The notes beneath the pieces were generated by a model that worked only from the letters and a program-made list of their open reading frames with translations, ran no database searches and was not told where the DNA came from. DNA of 64,000 bases from Aeromonas hydrophila subsp. hydrophila ATCC 7966 (GTDB lineage: Bacteria > Pseudomonadota > Gammaproteobacteria > Enterobacterales > Aeromonadaceae). This document shows positions 22,785-32,392 of the stretch, one piece after another. A program made the translations under genes and the position numbers. The DNA is taken from positions 4,303,501 to 4,367,500 of the forward strand of contig NC_008570.1 in the NCBI RefSeq assembly GCF_000014805.1, in the 5' to 3' direction. How positions within the stretch are numbered: the first letter of the stretch is position 1; each line of letters opens with the position of its first letter.

Positions 22785-23082
22785 GCAAGGATCTCGGGCA
22801 TGGGGAACATATTGACGCAGCGTTTCAGCAGCGAGGATTAAATGAGTTGATTTTCCACAAGTTATTTGTGTTTACGGCAATCCGATTAATTGCGAAGAAT
22901 TAAAAGTTCAGCAGGGTGAACCAATAAGCAGCGATATGATCCGCTCAGAGTCACAGGTACCAACATAACTCAGGCATTGTGTATGAGAAAAACGATAACA
23001 AACTGATTTATATGCATATTTACTGCTATCTCACTATTCACCAACGCATATATCTCTCGGTACAAGCTGCTATTTTCTCGCC
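22785..23082. other. AT-rich gap between the mra promoter and the rnpB terminator
   Basis: About 300 bases without a supported gene on either strand, clearly richer in A and T than the neighbouring genes. TTTTCCACA at 22851-22859 fits the DnaA box consensus TTWTNCACA, but it is a single match. I see no open frame with a ribosome site and no strong hairpin inside this stretch. Confidence 0.5.
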
Positions 23083-23083
23083 A

Positions 23084-23118
23084 ATAAAAAAGAGCCTCGC
23101 GATAAATCGCAAGGCTCT
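23084..23118 (-). terminator. rnpB rho-independent terminator
   Basis: AGAGCCTCGC and GCAAGGCTCT (about 9 of 10 pairs) form a stem around GATAAATC. On the minus strand it is followed by a T-run (plus-strand AATAAAAA at 23083-23090). It lies directly beyond the 3' end of rnpB. Confidence 0.9.
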
Positions 23119-23126
23119 TCAGGAAT

Positions 23127-23514
<388 letters not shown>

Positions 23515-23522
23515 GGGCGCGG

Positions 23523-23551
23523 ATTATAGCCTTGTCCGGCACCTCGGGTAA
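23523..23551 (-). promoter_or_regulatory. rnpB promoter
   Basis: A perfect -10 TATAAT (23523-23528 on the minus strand) with a 17-bp spacer to -35 TTACCC (23546-23551). The stretch between -10 and start is GC-rich (CCGCGCCCGG), the type of discriminator linked to stringent control of rnpB in E. coli. Confidence 0.75.
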
Positions 23552-23639
23552 ACCTGCAATTGAGTTTTGACCGAGTTAATCGCATTCGGAGCCAGGCCAG
23601 ACAACGCCAAGGCTGGCCTCCTGCCTGCATTTATCCGCC

Positions 23640-24473
23640 TCAGTAATGTTCGAGGCCGTACTTGTAGAGCGCGTTCTTCTTGACCCCGTGGATCTCGGCG
23701 GTGAGCGCTGCCGCTTTTTTGAGCGGTAGTTCGGCCACCAGCAGCCCAAGAGTACGGATCGCCTCGGCCGGCAATTCCTCCTCCGTTTTATTGGCGCCCG
23801 CAACCACCAGCACGATCTCGCCGCGGCAGCGATTTTCGTCCTCGCCCAGCCAGACCAGCATCTCGGAGGCAGGCAGACCGTGGATCGACTCGAAAGTTTT
23901 GGTCAGCTCGCGGCACACCACCACCTGGCGTTCACCGAGAATGCGGGCGATCGCTTCCACCGTGTCCTGTACCCGACGCGGGGATTCGTAGAACACCAGT
24001 GAACGGGTGTCTTCGATCACCGCCTGCAAACGGTCGTCACGCCCCTTGCTCTTGGCAGGCAAAAAACCTTCGAAGGCAAACCGGTCGGTGGGCAACCCGG
24101 CCGCGGAAAGCGCCGTGATGGCAGCACAGGGGCCGGGCAGCGGCACTACCTTGACCCCGGCTTCGCGACAACGGGTGACCAGGTGATAACCAGGGTCGCT
24201 GATGAGTGGCGTACCGGCATCGGAGACCAGGGCCACGCTCTTGCCCTCTTTTATCCGGCCGATCAACACATCAGCCTTCTGCTGCTCGTTGTGATCGTGC
24301 AGCGCGAAGGTGGGCACCGAGATTTGATAGTGGCTGAGCAGGATGCCGGTATGGCGGGTATCCTCGGCTGCCACCAGATCGACACTGCGTAAAATGTCCA
24401 ATGCACGCTGGGTAATATCAGCCAGATTGCCGATCGGGGTGGGGACTATGTACAGGGTTGGGATGTCACTCAT
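23640..24473 (-). CDS. rsmI: 16S rRNA (cytidine(1402)-2'-O)-methyltransferase RsmI
   Basis: A SAM-dependent tetrapyrrole-methylase-fold enzyme of 277 residues that methylates the ribose of C1402 in 16S rRNA. Clear family motifs are [14 protein letters not shown] at the N-terminus, the [13 protein letters not shown] loop and [12 protein letters not shown]. It is divergent from lpoA, the arrangement seen in E. coli (yraL/yraM). The 79 bases between the two starts must hold both promoters, but I could not define them. Confidence 0.97.
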   Translation of the reverse strand: MSDIPTLYIVPTPIGNLADITQRALDILRSVDLVAAEDTRHTGILLSHYQISVPTFALHDHNEQQKADVLIGRIKEGKSVALVSDAGTPLISDPGYHLVTRCREAGVKVVPLPGPCAAITALSAAGLPTDRFAFEGFLPAKSKGRDDRLQAVIEDTRSLVFYESPRRVQDTVEAIARILGERQVVVCRELTKTFESIHGLPASEMLVWLGEDENRCRGEIVLVVAGANKTEEELPAEAIRTLGLLVAELPLKKAAALTAEIHGVKKNALYKYGLEHY

Positions 24474-24552
24474 GGGAGCTCCGAGTGTCCCGACAATTGT
24501 GTCGCCATATTGGCCCGTTTACACTATGGAGAATTTCAACACTGGTCGGGGA

Positions 24553-26460
24553 ATGAACTTGAACCGGGTTACAAAGCAGCTAAGTGTATCACGACTCTTC
24601 GGCATCCTACTCGCGGCAGTACTGCTTGCCGCCTGTGCGTCGGAGCCCAATCAATCAGCCGGACAATCCGGCATGCCGTCGGCCTTCTCGGATCTGACCA
24701 AGAATGCCCAGTGGTATCTGGCGCAGGTGGACCCGGCCAAACCGGCCGAAGCCTTCACCTGGCAGGTGATGGCGGCACGCAGCTATCTGGCGCTCGGCCA
24801 GGCCAAACCGGCCGCGGCCCTGTTCCAGCAACTGCAGAAGCAGGGCCAGAGCGCCGAGCAAAAAGCCCAGCTGCAACTGTTGCAGGCTCACCTGCTGCTC
24901 GCCCAGGGCAACGCCAACCAGGCGCTGATCCTGCTGGAGGGCAAGCCCGAGGTGGCGCTGGATGCCGATACCCAGAAGGACTGGTATCGCCAGCGGGTGG
25001 TGCTGCAACTGGACATCAACAACAAGTTCGGTGCCGCCAAGTCGCTGATCCTGCTGGAGCCCTATCTGGCCCAGAATGAGTTGGCCACCAATCACCAGCA
25101 AATCTGGTCACTGCTCAAAAGCATGACCCCCTCCACCCTGCAGGCACTGGAAGAGGCGCCGGCTCCCGACGTGACTACCGGCTGGCTGCGACTGGCGGCG
25201 CTGGTGAACGAGTTCGGCGCCCAGCCCAATCAGCTGGCACGCCAGCTCGCTGGCTGGAAGCAGGCCTTCCCGAACCACCCGGCCCAGAAAGACATGCCGG
25301 CGGGTCTGGGTGATCTGGCGACCAGCAACATCAATACCCTGCAGCAGATCGCCGTGTTCCTGCCGCTCTCCGGCAATCTGGAGGCTCAGGGCGCCGCCAT
25401 CCGCAACGGCATGCTGATGTCTTACAAGGAGAATCAGGGCCAGTTCACCCTGAACTTCTACGACACCCAGACCAAGTCGATGGGCGAGCTCTACAAACAG
25501 GCGATTCAGGAAGGGGCCAACATGATCATCGGCCCACTGCTCAAAGACCGGGTCGAGGAGCTGCTCAAGTCCAATCCGACCGTGCCGGTACTGGCTCTCA
25601 ACGAGCTGGACAAGCCGATCGTCAATGACAACACCTTCTACTTCTCCCTCTCCGCCGCCGCCGATGCAGCGCAGGCCGCCCAGTACCTCTACGGTCAGGG
25701 CTATCGCAAGCCGCTGCTGATCGCCGCCCAGGGCCGGATCGGCTATGGCAGCATCAAGGCGTTTGAACAGGCTTGGGCCACCGTGAGCCAGGACAAGCCG
25801 GTCGTCGCCACCTTCGGCGCTCGCAACGAAGTGCAGGGCATGGTCAAGAACGCCCTGAGCGGTCGCTCCACCGCCCGGGCCGGCGAAGTGGTACAGCTTG
25901 CTGACACGGCGCCGCGCAGCATCGACGTGGTCTATGTGGTCGCCAACAGCCTGGAGACCCGGATGATCAAGCCGTATGTGGACATCTCGGTCAATCCGAT
26001 GGGCAGCCTGCCGATCTACAGCAGCTCGCGCAGCTATGACAGCGCCACCACCGAAGTGGCCTCCGAGCTCAACGGCATGCATATCTCCGACATGCCGCTG
26101 CTGCTGGGGGGCTACGAGAAGCAGCGCGAACAGATCGCCCTGCTCTGGCCGCAAACCCAGGGGGATCTGCTGCGCCTATTCGCGCTGGGCTACGATGCCG
26201 TGGCGCTGGCAGAAAACCTGCAGCAGATGCGCAAGGTCAATGCCATGCAGCAGCCGGGCATGAGCGGCCAGCTGAGCGTGGATGCCAGCGGCAACATAAT
26301 GCGGGTACTGGACTGGGCCACCTACCAGAACGGCAAGCTGGTCAGCGACAGTGCCATGCCTCAGCTCGAGGGAGCCCCCCATGAAGGGTCTATTGGCACG
26401 GATGCACCAGCAGTGGCAGAACCTGTTCCCGTCAGCACCGAGCAAGGGACAGCACTTTGA
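24553..26460 (+). CDS. lpoA: Outer-membrane lipoprotein LpoA, activator of PBP1A
   Basis: A 635-residue lipoprotein that reaches from the outer membrane to stimulate PBP1A. The signal sequence ends in LLAAC, predicting lipidation of Cys28. The N-terminal part (about 35-250) is helical and TPR-like; the C-terminal part (about 265-600) is a periplasmic-binding-protein-like domain starting near IAVFLPLSGNLEAQGAAIRNG. ATGs at 24526 and 24553 are both in frame; 24553 gives the better signal peptide and has GGGGA just before it, though close. Its 3' end overlaps yraN by 80 bases. Confidence 0.95.
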   Translation: MNLNRVTKQLSVSRLFGILLAAVLLAACASEPNQSAGQSGMPSAFSDLTKNAQWYLAQVDPAKPAEAFTWQVMAARSYLALGQAKPAAALFQQLQKQGQSAEQKAQLQLLQAHLLLAQGNANQALILLEGKPEVALDADTQKDWYRQRVVLQLDINNKFGAAKSLILLEPYLAQNELATNHQQIWSLLKSMTPSTLQALEEAPAPDVTTGWLRLAALVNEFGAQPNQLARQLAGWKQAFPNHPAQKDMPAGLGDLATSNINTLQQIAVFLPLSGNLEAQGAAIRNGMLMSYKENQGQFTLNFYDTQTKSMGELYKQAIQEGANMIIGPLLKDRVEELLKSNPTVPVLALNELDKPIVNDNTFYFSLSAAADAAQAAQYLYGQGYRKPLLIAAQGRIGYGSIKAFEQAWATVSQDKPVVATFGARNEVQGMVKNALSGRSTARAGEVVQLADTAPRSIDVVYVVANSLETRMIKPYVDISVNPMGSLPIYSSSRSYDSATTEVASELNGMHISDMPLLLGGYEKQREQIALLWPQTQGDLLRLFALGYDAVALAENLQQMRKVNAMQQPGMSGQLSVDASGNIMRVLDWATYQNGKLVSDSAMPQLEGAPHEGSIGTDAPAVAEPVPVSTEQGTAL

Positions 26461-26773
26461 ACAGCTAGCGGAACGCTGGTTGCAGGCCCGCGGCCTGCAG
26501 CCGGTGACCCGCAACTACCGCTGCCGGGGCGGCGAGATCGATCTCATCATGCGCCAGGGGGAGACCCTGGTGTTTGTTGAGGTCCGTTACCGCTCCCAGA
26601 CCAGCCATGGCGGCGCCGCCGCCTCGGTCACCCGGTGCAAACAGCACAAGATCGTGCTGGCAGCACGCCACTATTTCAAGCAACATGCCATCAACGAGGC
26701 CAGCCAGGCCTGCCGATTCGATGTGATCGCGTTCGAGGGCGACCAGCCAGACTGGATCCAGAACGCATTTTAA
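26381..26773 (+). CDS. yraN: UPF0102 family protein YraN
   Basis: A 130-residue protein with a restriction-endonuclease-like fold; the function is not established. The GGEIDLIM and VFVEVRYR segments give the spaced acidic residues of the fold, followed by the GGAAASVTRCKQHK stretch conserved in the family. The ATG at 26381 has a GGAG ribosome site 6-8 bases upstream. It starts 80 bases inside lpoA in another frame, so translation is probably coupled. The order lpoA-yraN-diaA-dolP is the E. coli one. Confidence 0.92.
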   Translation: MKGLLARMHQQWQNLFPSAPSKGQHFEQLAERWLQARGLQPVTRNYRCRGGEIDLIMRQGETLVFVEVRYRSQTSHGGAAASVTRCKQHKIVLAARHYFKQHAINEASQACRFDVIAFEGDQPDWIQNAF

Positions 26774-26782
26774 GAGGACCCC

Positions 26783-27373
26783 ATGACTGACCGCATCAAA
26801 GAGAACTACACCGAGAGCATCCAGACCAAGATAGCCGCCGCCGAGGCGCTGCCGGATGCCATCCATACCGCAGCCCAGATGCTGACCATCTGCCTGCTCA
26901 ATGGCCACAAGGTGATGGCATGCGGCAACGGTCCTTCCGCAGCGCTGGCCCAGCTGTTCATCTCGGAATTGGTCAACTGCTACGAAACCGAGCGCCCTTC
27001 CCTGCCCGGCATGGCGCTGACCCCTGACATGGCCACCATCAGCGCCATCGCCACCGACCACGGTTTTGAAGAGGTGTATGCCAAGCAGATCCGGGCGCTC
27101 GGTCAGCCCAGCGACATCCTGGTGGTCATCACCACCACCGGCAACAGCCGCAGCCTGATCAAGGCCGCCGAGGCCGCCCTCTCCCGCGACATGACCATAG
27201 TGGTGCTGGGTGGTGGTGACGGCGGCGAGATCGCTGGCCTGCTCGGCCCCAACGACGTGGAGATCCGGGTACCGTCGGCTCGTCGCCCCCGCATTCTGGA
27301 AGTGAACCTGTTGACCCTGCACTGCCTGTGTGATCTCATCGACCAGACTCTTTTCCCGCAACAGGAAGATTGA
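26783..27373 (+). CDS. diaA: DnaA initiator-associating protein DiaA
   Basis: A SIS-domain protein of 196 residues, exactly the E. coli length, that binds DnaA as a tetramer and promotes its assembly at oriC. The SIS core is visible ([14 protein letters not shown], then [16 protein letters not shown]). Some annotations call such proteins phosphoheptose isomerase (GmhA-like), but the gene neighbourhood and the C-terminal [12 protein letters not shown] segment identify DiaA. It begins 9 bases after yraN with an AGAGGA ribosome site. Confidence 0.95.
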   Translation: MTDRIKENYTESIQTKIAAAEALPDAIHTAAQMLTICLLNGHKVMACGNGPSAALAQLFISELVNCYETERPSLPGMALTPDMATISAIATDHGFEEVYAKQIRALGQPSDILVVITTTGNSRSLIKAAEAALSRDMTIVVLGGGDGGEIAGLLGPNDVEIRVPSARRPRILEVNLLTLHCLCDLIDQTLFPQQED

Positions 27374-27377
27374 AACC

Positions 27378-27956
27378 ATGAACAAGCAAATACTCCTGCT
27401 CGGCCTGCTGGCCGGCACCCTGCTGCTGCAAGGTTGCGCGGCCGTAGTGGTAGGCGGTGCCGCCGGCACCGCCAAAGCCTCCGGCGATCGCCGCACCCTG
27501 GGCGCCCAGTGGGATGATCAGGCTATCGAGCTGAAAGCGGCCAACCTGCTGGCTGACAACAAGCCGCTCAGCGCGGCCAGCAAGATCAGCGTCTACAGCA
27601 ACAACGGCCGCGTGCTGCTGGTCGGCCAGACACCTTCTGACGCTTACAAGCTCGAAGCTGGCAAGATAGTGGCCCGCATCGAGGGTGTGCGCCACGTCTA
27701 CAACGAATTGCGCCTCGGCCAGCCGGTCAGCATAGGGGTTCGCAGCAACGACTCCTGGATCACCTCCAAGGTGCGGACAGACATGCTGGGCGCCAAGAAT
27801 TTTGACAGTGCCAAGGTCAAGGTGGTCACCGAGAATGGTGAGGTATTCCTGATTGGCCTGGTCACTCGCCAGGAAGGGGAGCACGCCGTCGAGATCGCCC
27901 GCCACGTCAGCGGCGTGAAGCGCGTGATCAAGGCCTTCGAGTTCGCCCAGAACTAA
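27378..27956 (+). CDS. dolP: Outer-membrane lipoprotein DolP, two BON domains
   Basis: A 192-residue lipoprotein (YraP in E. coli) that binds anionic phospholipids and supports outer-membrane integrity. The signal sequence ends in LLQGC, predicting lipidated Cys20. Two BON domains follow (about 45-115 and 120-190). The ATG at 27378 lies 4 bases after the diaA stop, with GGAAG as ribosome site; the frame extending to 27330 overlaps diaA and is not needed. It is the last gene of the forward cluster, before the terminator at 27979. Confidence 0.95.
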   Translation: MNKQILLLGLLAGTLLLQGCAAVVVGGAAGTAKASGDRRTLGAQWDDQAIELKAANLLADNKPLSAASKISVYSNNGRVLLVGQTPSDAYKLEAGKIVARIEGVRHVYNELRLGQPVSIGVRSNDSWITSKVRTDMLGAKNFDSAKVKVVTENGEVFLIGLVTRQEGEHAVEIARHVSGVKRVIKAFEFAQN

Positions 27957-27978
27957 CACTGACTACCGACGCTCGGCA

Positions 27979-28013
27979 TAAAAAAACGCAGCCAGTTGGC
28001 TGCGTTTTTTATT
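27979..28013. terminator. Bidirectional terminator between dolP and sspB
   Basis: AAAAAACGCAGCCA GT TGGCTGCGTTTTTT forms a strong stem flanked by A and T tracts on both sides. It serves the convergent genes dolP (plus) and sspB (minus), overlapping the sspB stop. Confidence 0.92.
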
Positions 28014-28434
28014 TGATGACCTTCAGGGTCGGACGACCGCTCGGACGCGGCGGTTCCGGCTCGGGTTCCACCGGTGCTTCGGCTTGCTCCAGCCAGAGGT
28101 CATAACCCGGCTCAGGCGGGAACAGGGTTCCCACGCCGTTTTCCCGGGCATGGATGGCCAATACGGCCGCCATCGGGATGTAAACCTGCTGGGAGACACC
28201 ACCAAAACGGGCGCTGAAGCTGATGGCTTCATTGTCCATGTGGAACTGCCCTACCGCACGGGGTGCGATATTCAGCACTATCTGTCCATCCTGGACAAAC
28301 TGCATCGGCACCATCACATGAGGGATGTTGACGTTGACCACCAGATGCGGGGTCAGGTCATTGTCCAGCAACCAGTCGAAGAACGCCCGCAGCAGGTACG
28401 GGCGACTGGGTGTCATTGTCGGTTCCATGCTCAT
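28009..28434 (-). CDS. sspB: ClpXP specificity-enhancing factor SspB
   Basis: A 141-residue adaptor that delivers ssrA-tagged proteins to ClpXP. The N-terminal substrate-binding fold (RPYLLRAFFDWLLDNDLTPHLVVN) is nearly identical to E. coli. An acidic, proline-rich linker follows, and the tail GRPTLKVIK is the ClpX-docking motif. The start overlaps the sspA stop by 4 bases; an internal ATG at 28416 (MTPSRPYLL) would also be possible. Confidence 0.96.
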   Translation of the reverse strand: MSMEPTMTPSRPYLLRAFFDWLLDNDLTPHLVVNVNIPHVMVPMQFVQDGQIVLNIAPRAVGQFHMDNEAISFSARFGGVSQQVYIPMAAVLAIHARENGVGTLFPPEPGYDLWLEQAEAPVEPEPEPPRPSGRPTLKVIK

Positions 28435-29060
28435 ACGCCGGCACGGATCTCGCGCTCGGCTTCAGTCAGGGAAGCCTGGAAAGACTCGCGCTCGAACAGG
28501 CGAACCATGTAGGCCTTCAGCTCTTTGGCGCCACGACCGGTGAAGTCGATGCCAAGGCTCGGCAGACGCCACAGCAGCGGGGCCATGTAGCAATCGACCA
28601 GACCAAACTCTTCGCTCATGAAATAGGGCATTTCACCGAAGATCGGCGCGATGGCCAGCAGGTTGTCCCGCAGTTCGGCACGCGCCGCATCCACGTCGGT
28701 ACCCGCCATGATCTTGTCGGCCAGAGAATACCAGTCCAGCTCGATGCGATGCATCATCAGACGGCTGTTGCCGCGGGCCACAGGGTAGACCGGCATCAGG
28801 GGCGGGTGCGGGAAGCGCTCGTCCAGATACTCCATGATGATGCGTGAGGTGTACAACGCCAGCTCGCGATCGACCAGGGTCGGTACGGTGTTGTAGGGGT
28901 TCAGCTCGGCCAGCTCATCCGGCAGGTTGCTTGGGTCAACCTGGCAGATATCTACGCTAACACCCTTCTCCGCCAGGACAATACGCACCTGATGGCTGAA
29001 CATATCGTTGGCACCGGAAAACAGCGTCATTACCGAACGCTTATTGGCAGCTACAGCCAT
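28431..29060 (-). CDS. sspA: Stringent starvation protein A
   Basis: A glutathione-S-transferase-fold protein of 209 residues that binds RNA polymerase and acts in starvation and acid tolerance. The thioredoxin-like N-terminal domain (MTLFSGANDMFSHQVRIVLAEKG) and helical C-terminal domain are visible. GSTs of this group lack the catalytic residue. It is the first gene of an sspA-sspB operon. Its promoter must lie in the 87 bases before it, which also hold the petABC terminator. Confidence 0.96.
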   Translation of the reverse strand: MAVAANKRSVMTLFSGANDMFSHQVRIVLAEKGVSVDICQVDPSNLPDELAELNPYNTVPTLVDRELALYTSRIIMEYLDERFPHPPLMPVYPVARGNSRLMMHRIELDWYSLADKIMAGTDVDAARAELRDNLLAIAPIFGEMPYFMSEEFGLVDCYMAPLLWRLPSLGIDFTGRGAKELKAYMVRLFERESFQASLTEAEREIRAGV

Positions 29061-29077
29061 TGAACCCTCCCGTCATT

Positions 29078-29121
29078 AAAAAGCAGAAACGGCAATGAAG
29101 CCTCTTGGTCTTCATTGCCGT
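29078..29121 (-). terminator. petABC terminator
   Basis: ACGGCAATGAAG (29089-29100) pairs with CTTCATTGCCGT (29110-29121), 12 bp perfect with a 9-base loop. On the minus strand it is followed by TTTCTGCTTTTT. It lies 26 bases after the petC stop. Confidence 0.85.
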
Positions 29122-29147
29122 GCATTATATTACCCGGATCTGGTCGC

Positions 29148-29882
29148 TTAGTGAACGTCGCGCCAGAATTCCTTCTTCAACAGCACAGTGAAGATGAAGA
29201 AGATCACGATGAAGCCAAGTACCCAGAAGCCCATGCGTTCGCGCTCCTGTTGTACCGGTTCAGCCGAGTAGACCAAGAAGTTTACCAGATCCAGTACCGT
29301 CTGATCATACTCTTCGTTATTCATTTCACCGTTGCCGTCAGATTTGACACTGACAACCTGCTGTACTTCCACTCCGTCGACGGTGTGGGTCGCGAACTCG
29401 GCGCGGGGCGTGCCTTGCAGTGGCTCCAGCACATGGGGCATGCCCACGGACGGGAATACTACGTTGTTCACGCCAAACGGACGGGTCTCATCCACGTAGA
29501 AGGAGCGCAGGTAGGTGTAAATCCAGTCGGCACCACGTACCCGGGCAACCAGCGTCAGATCGGGGGGCGGAGCGCCAAACCATTTGGCCGCATCCTTGTC
29601 CGGTACCGAGTTTTCCATCAGATCGCCGATCTTGGCACCATTGACGATCAGGTTGGCCGCCATCAGATCTTCCGGAATACCGATGTCTGCCGCCACCCGG
29701 TTGTAACGCTGGTACTGGGTGCTGTGACAGCCAAAGCAGTAGTTCATGAAGGTGGCCGCACCACGCTGCAACGACGCCTTGTCGTTCAGGTCATAGTTGG
29801 CCTTGTCCAGGTGCACTGCCCCGGTGTTGGCAAACACCAGCGACGGCAGCAGGGTCAGCACTGCAAAAATTATTCTTTTCAT
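29148..29882 (-). CDS. petC: Ubiquinol-cytochrome c reductase, cytochrome c1 subunit
   Basis: The cytochrome c1 of the bc1 complex, 244 residues. A signal peptide (1-18) precedes the heme motif CFGCH (Cys49, Cys52, His53). A methionine in the VGMPHV stretch is a likely sixth heme ligand. A C-terminal membrane anchor (WVLGFIVIFFIFTVLLKKEFW) is clear. It receives electrons from the Rieske protein and passes them to soluble cytochrome c. The start overlaps the petB stop by 4 bases. Confidence 0.97.
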   Translation of the reverse strand: MKRIIFAVLTLLPSLVFANTGAVHLDKANYDLNDKASLQRGAATFMNYCFGCHSTQYQRYNRVAADIGIPEDLMAANLIVNGAKIGDLMENSVPDKDAAKWFGAPPPDLTLVARVRGADWIYTYLRSFYVDETRPFGVNNVVFPSVGMPHVLEPLQGTPRAEFATHTVDGVEVQQVVSVKSDGNGEMNNEEYDQTVLDLVNFLVYSAEPVQQERERMGFWVLGFIVIFFIFTVLLKKEFWRDVH

Positions 29883-31096
29883 TTAAATGTCACCCTCTCC
29901 GGCAGCGGCTTGGTGCTTTCATTCTTGCTGTAGAAGAACAACAGGACGAAGAACCCGAAATAACCCAGGGTACAGATCTGGGCGATCAGCGTCAGGGTTG
30001 GAGTCGATGGCAAGACGCCAAGCACCCCGAGAATGATGAAGCAGACCACGAACTGGGCGATGTTCAGCTTGTGCAGGGTACTGCGATAGCGCACCGAACG
30101 TACCTTGCAGCGATCCAGCCAGGGCAGCAGGAACAGCACCACGATGGAGAGCCCCATCATGATGACGCCCAGCAGCTTGTCAGGCACCGCCCGCAAGATG
30201 GCGTAGAAGGGAGTGAAATACCAGACCGGGGCAATGTGCGCCGGGGTCTTCAGACCGTTGGCTACTTCAAAGTTCGGCTTCTCGAGGAAATAACCCCACA
30301 TGTCCGGCTTGAAGAAGATGATGGCGCAGAACAGAAACAGGAAGCCAGCGACCCCAATCATGTCCTTGACGGTGAAGTAGGGGTGGAATGCCACCGCATC
30401 CAGCGGCCAGCCGTTCTCGTCCTTGTGCTTCTTGATGTCGATGCCGTCCGGGTTGTTGGAACCCACTTCGTGCAACGCCAGGATGTGCATGGCAACCAGC
30501 ATCACCAGTACCAGCGGCAGGGCGATGACGTGCAGTGCGAAGAAGCGGTTCAGGGTAGCGCCGGAAATAACGTAGTCACCGCGGATCCACAGGGTCAGAT
30601 CGTCACCGATGACCGGAATGGCACCAAACAGCGAGATGATGACCTGGGCACCCCAGAACGACATCTGACCCCACGGCAGCAGATAGCCCATGAAGGCTTC
30701 CGCCATCAGGCAGAGGAAGATCAACATGCCGAAGATCCATAGCAGCTCGCGCGGCTTCTGGTAGGAGCCGTAGATCATGCCGCGGAACATGTGCAGATAG
30801 ACCACGATGAAGAACGCAGACGCGCCGGTGGAGTGCATGTAGCGCAGCAACCAGCCGTAGTCCACATCCCGCATGATGTACTCCACGGAGGCGAAGGCAC
30901 CTTCGGCGGAGGGGTTGTAGTTCATGGTCAGCCAGATACCCGTGATGATCTGGTTGACCAGCACCAGCATGGCGAGCGAGCCAAAGAAGTACCAGAAGTT
31001 CAGGTTCTTGGGCGCCGGGTACTTGGCCATGTGGTCGTTGTACATGGCAGTGAGCGGAAAGCGGTAGTCAATCCAGCCCATCAGTTTGGCAAACAT
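29879..31096 (-). CDS. petB: Ubiquinol-cytochrome c reductase, cytochrome b subunit
   Basis: The full-length (non-split) cytochrome b, 405 residues, with eight predicted membrane helices. Four heme histidines are provided by the helices around LRYMHSTGASAFFIVVYLHM and FFALHVIALPLVLVMLVAMH. The Qo-site motif PVW (written here as APVWYFTPFYA) replaces the usual PEWY, as in many proteobacteria. It lies 2 bases after petA. Confidence 0.97.
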   Translation of the reverse strand: MFAKLMGWIDYRFPLTAMYNDHMAKYPAPKNLNFWYFFGSLAMLVLVNQIITGIWLTMNYNPSAEGAFASVEYIMRDVDYGWLLRYMHSTGASAFFIVVYLHMFRGMIYGSYQKPRELLWIFGMLIFLCLMAEAFMGYLLPWGQMSFWGAQVIISLFGAIPVIGDDLTLWIRGDYVISGATLNRFFALHVIALPLVLVMLVAMHILALHEVGSNNPDGIDIKKHKDENGWPLDAVAFHPYFTVKDMIGVAGFLFLFCAIIFFKPDMWGYFLEKPNFEVANGLKTPAHIAPVWYFTPFYAILRAVPDKLLGVIMMGLSIVVLFLLPWLDRCKVRSVRYRSTLHKLNIAQFVVCFIILGVLGVLPSTPTLTLIAQICTLGYFGFFVLLFFYSKNESTKPLPERVTFK

Positions 31097-31098
31097 GG

Positions 31099-31689
31099 TC
31101 AGGCCTCCTTGCCATCGGCACCGACCAGGATGGTGGTGTCGCTAAGATATTTGTACGGCGGAATGACCAGGTTCAAGGGTGCTGGCACCCCCTGGAACAC
31201 TCGACCAGCCATGTCGAACTTGGAGCCATGACAGGGGCAGAAGAAGCCTGAGGTCACGCCCTGCACCTGCTCGCCAAAGCTGTCCGGCAGATAGGAGGGG
31301 GAGCAGCCCAGATGAGTGCAGATACCGACGGCCACGAAGATCTCCGGCTTGATGGATCTGTAACCGTTGTGGGCATAGTCGGGTTGCTGGGGCTCGTCGG
31401 AAGCCGGATCGCGCAACTTGTCGTCGTGCGCGGCCAGGGCATCCAGCGTCTGCTTGGTGCGTTTCACCACCCAGACCGGCTTGCCTCGCCACTCAACACG
31501 GATGAGCTGGCCTGGTTCCAACTTACTGATATCCACTTCTACCGGAGCACCCGCCGCTTTGGCTTTGGCACTCGGGTTCCATGACTTAATAAACGGCACT
31601 GCGGTAAAAGCAGCTCCTACCCCACCAACGGCGACCGTTGACCAGGTAAGAAATCTGCGGCGACCGGTATCAACTGGCGCATTGCTCAT
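31099..31689 (-). CDS. petA: Ubiquinol-cytochrome c reductase, Rieske iron-sulfur subunit
   Basis: The Rieske protein, 196 residues. A twin-arginine-type start (GRRRFLTWSTVAVGG) leads into the single membrane anchor. The 2Fe-2S ligands are present: Cys124 and His126 in CTHLGCS, Cys151 and His154 in CPCHGSKFD, with Cys129 and Cys153 for the stabilising disulfide. It is the first gene of petABC and has its own predicted promoter about 110 bases upstream. E. coli lacks this complex. Confidence 0.97.
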   Translation of the reverse strand: MSNAPVDTGRRRFLTWSTVAVGGVGAAFTAVPFIKSWNPSAKAKAAGAPVEVDISKLEPGQLIRVEWRGKPVWVVKRTKQTLDALAAHDDKLRDPASDEPQQPDYAHNGYRSIKPEIFVAVGICTHLGCSPSYLPDSFGEQVQGVTSGFFCPCHGSKFDMAGRVFQGVPAPLNLVIPPYKYLSDTTILVGADGKEA

Positions 31690-31802
31690 CCAAAAACTCT
31701 CCCATGTGGACTCCGCACATTCTTATTGTGTCCCTGTTCCCCTTTCTTCCGTGACAACAGCGGCGGAAGCGGAGTTACAATTGTCACAGAAAAACCGAGG
31801 GA

Positions 31803-31831
31803 ATTTTAAAGAAAAGATAACAACTTGACAA
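31803..31831 (-). promoter_or_regulatory. Predicted petABC promoter
   Basis: On the minus strand, -35 TTGTCA (31826-31831), a 17-bp spacer and -10 TAAAAT (31803-31808), each matching five of six consensus bases. The inferred start near 31796 gives a leader of about 107 bases. Confidence 0.65.
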
Positions 31832-31921
31832 GAAAGAGAAGCGAAGGTCAAAAACAATAAATACACAATTTTTTGTCTTTTGTGACGTGGTGTTAGCAAT
31901 ACCGTTGGTAATATTACCAAT

Positions 31922-31953
31922 AAAAAAAGCCTGGCACATGGCCAGGCTTTTTT
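31922..31953. terminator. rplM-rpsI terminator
   Basis: AAGCCTGGC ACATG GCCAGGCTT forms a 9-bp stem with A and T tracts on both sides. On the minus strand it follows the rpsI stop by about 32 bases. Confidence 0.9.
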
Positions 31954-31984
31954 GACACTCGCGAGAGTGCGTACCAAAAGCGAA

Positions 31985-32392
<408 letters not shown>

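Noticed and set aside
26783..27373. Phosphoheptose isomerase GmhA
   Set aside because: The SIS fold is shared, but length, C-terminal segment and the lpoA-yraN-dolP neighbourhood identify DiaA.
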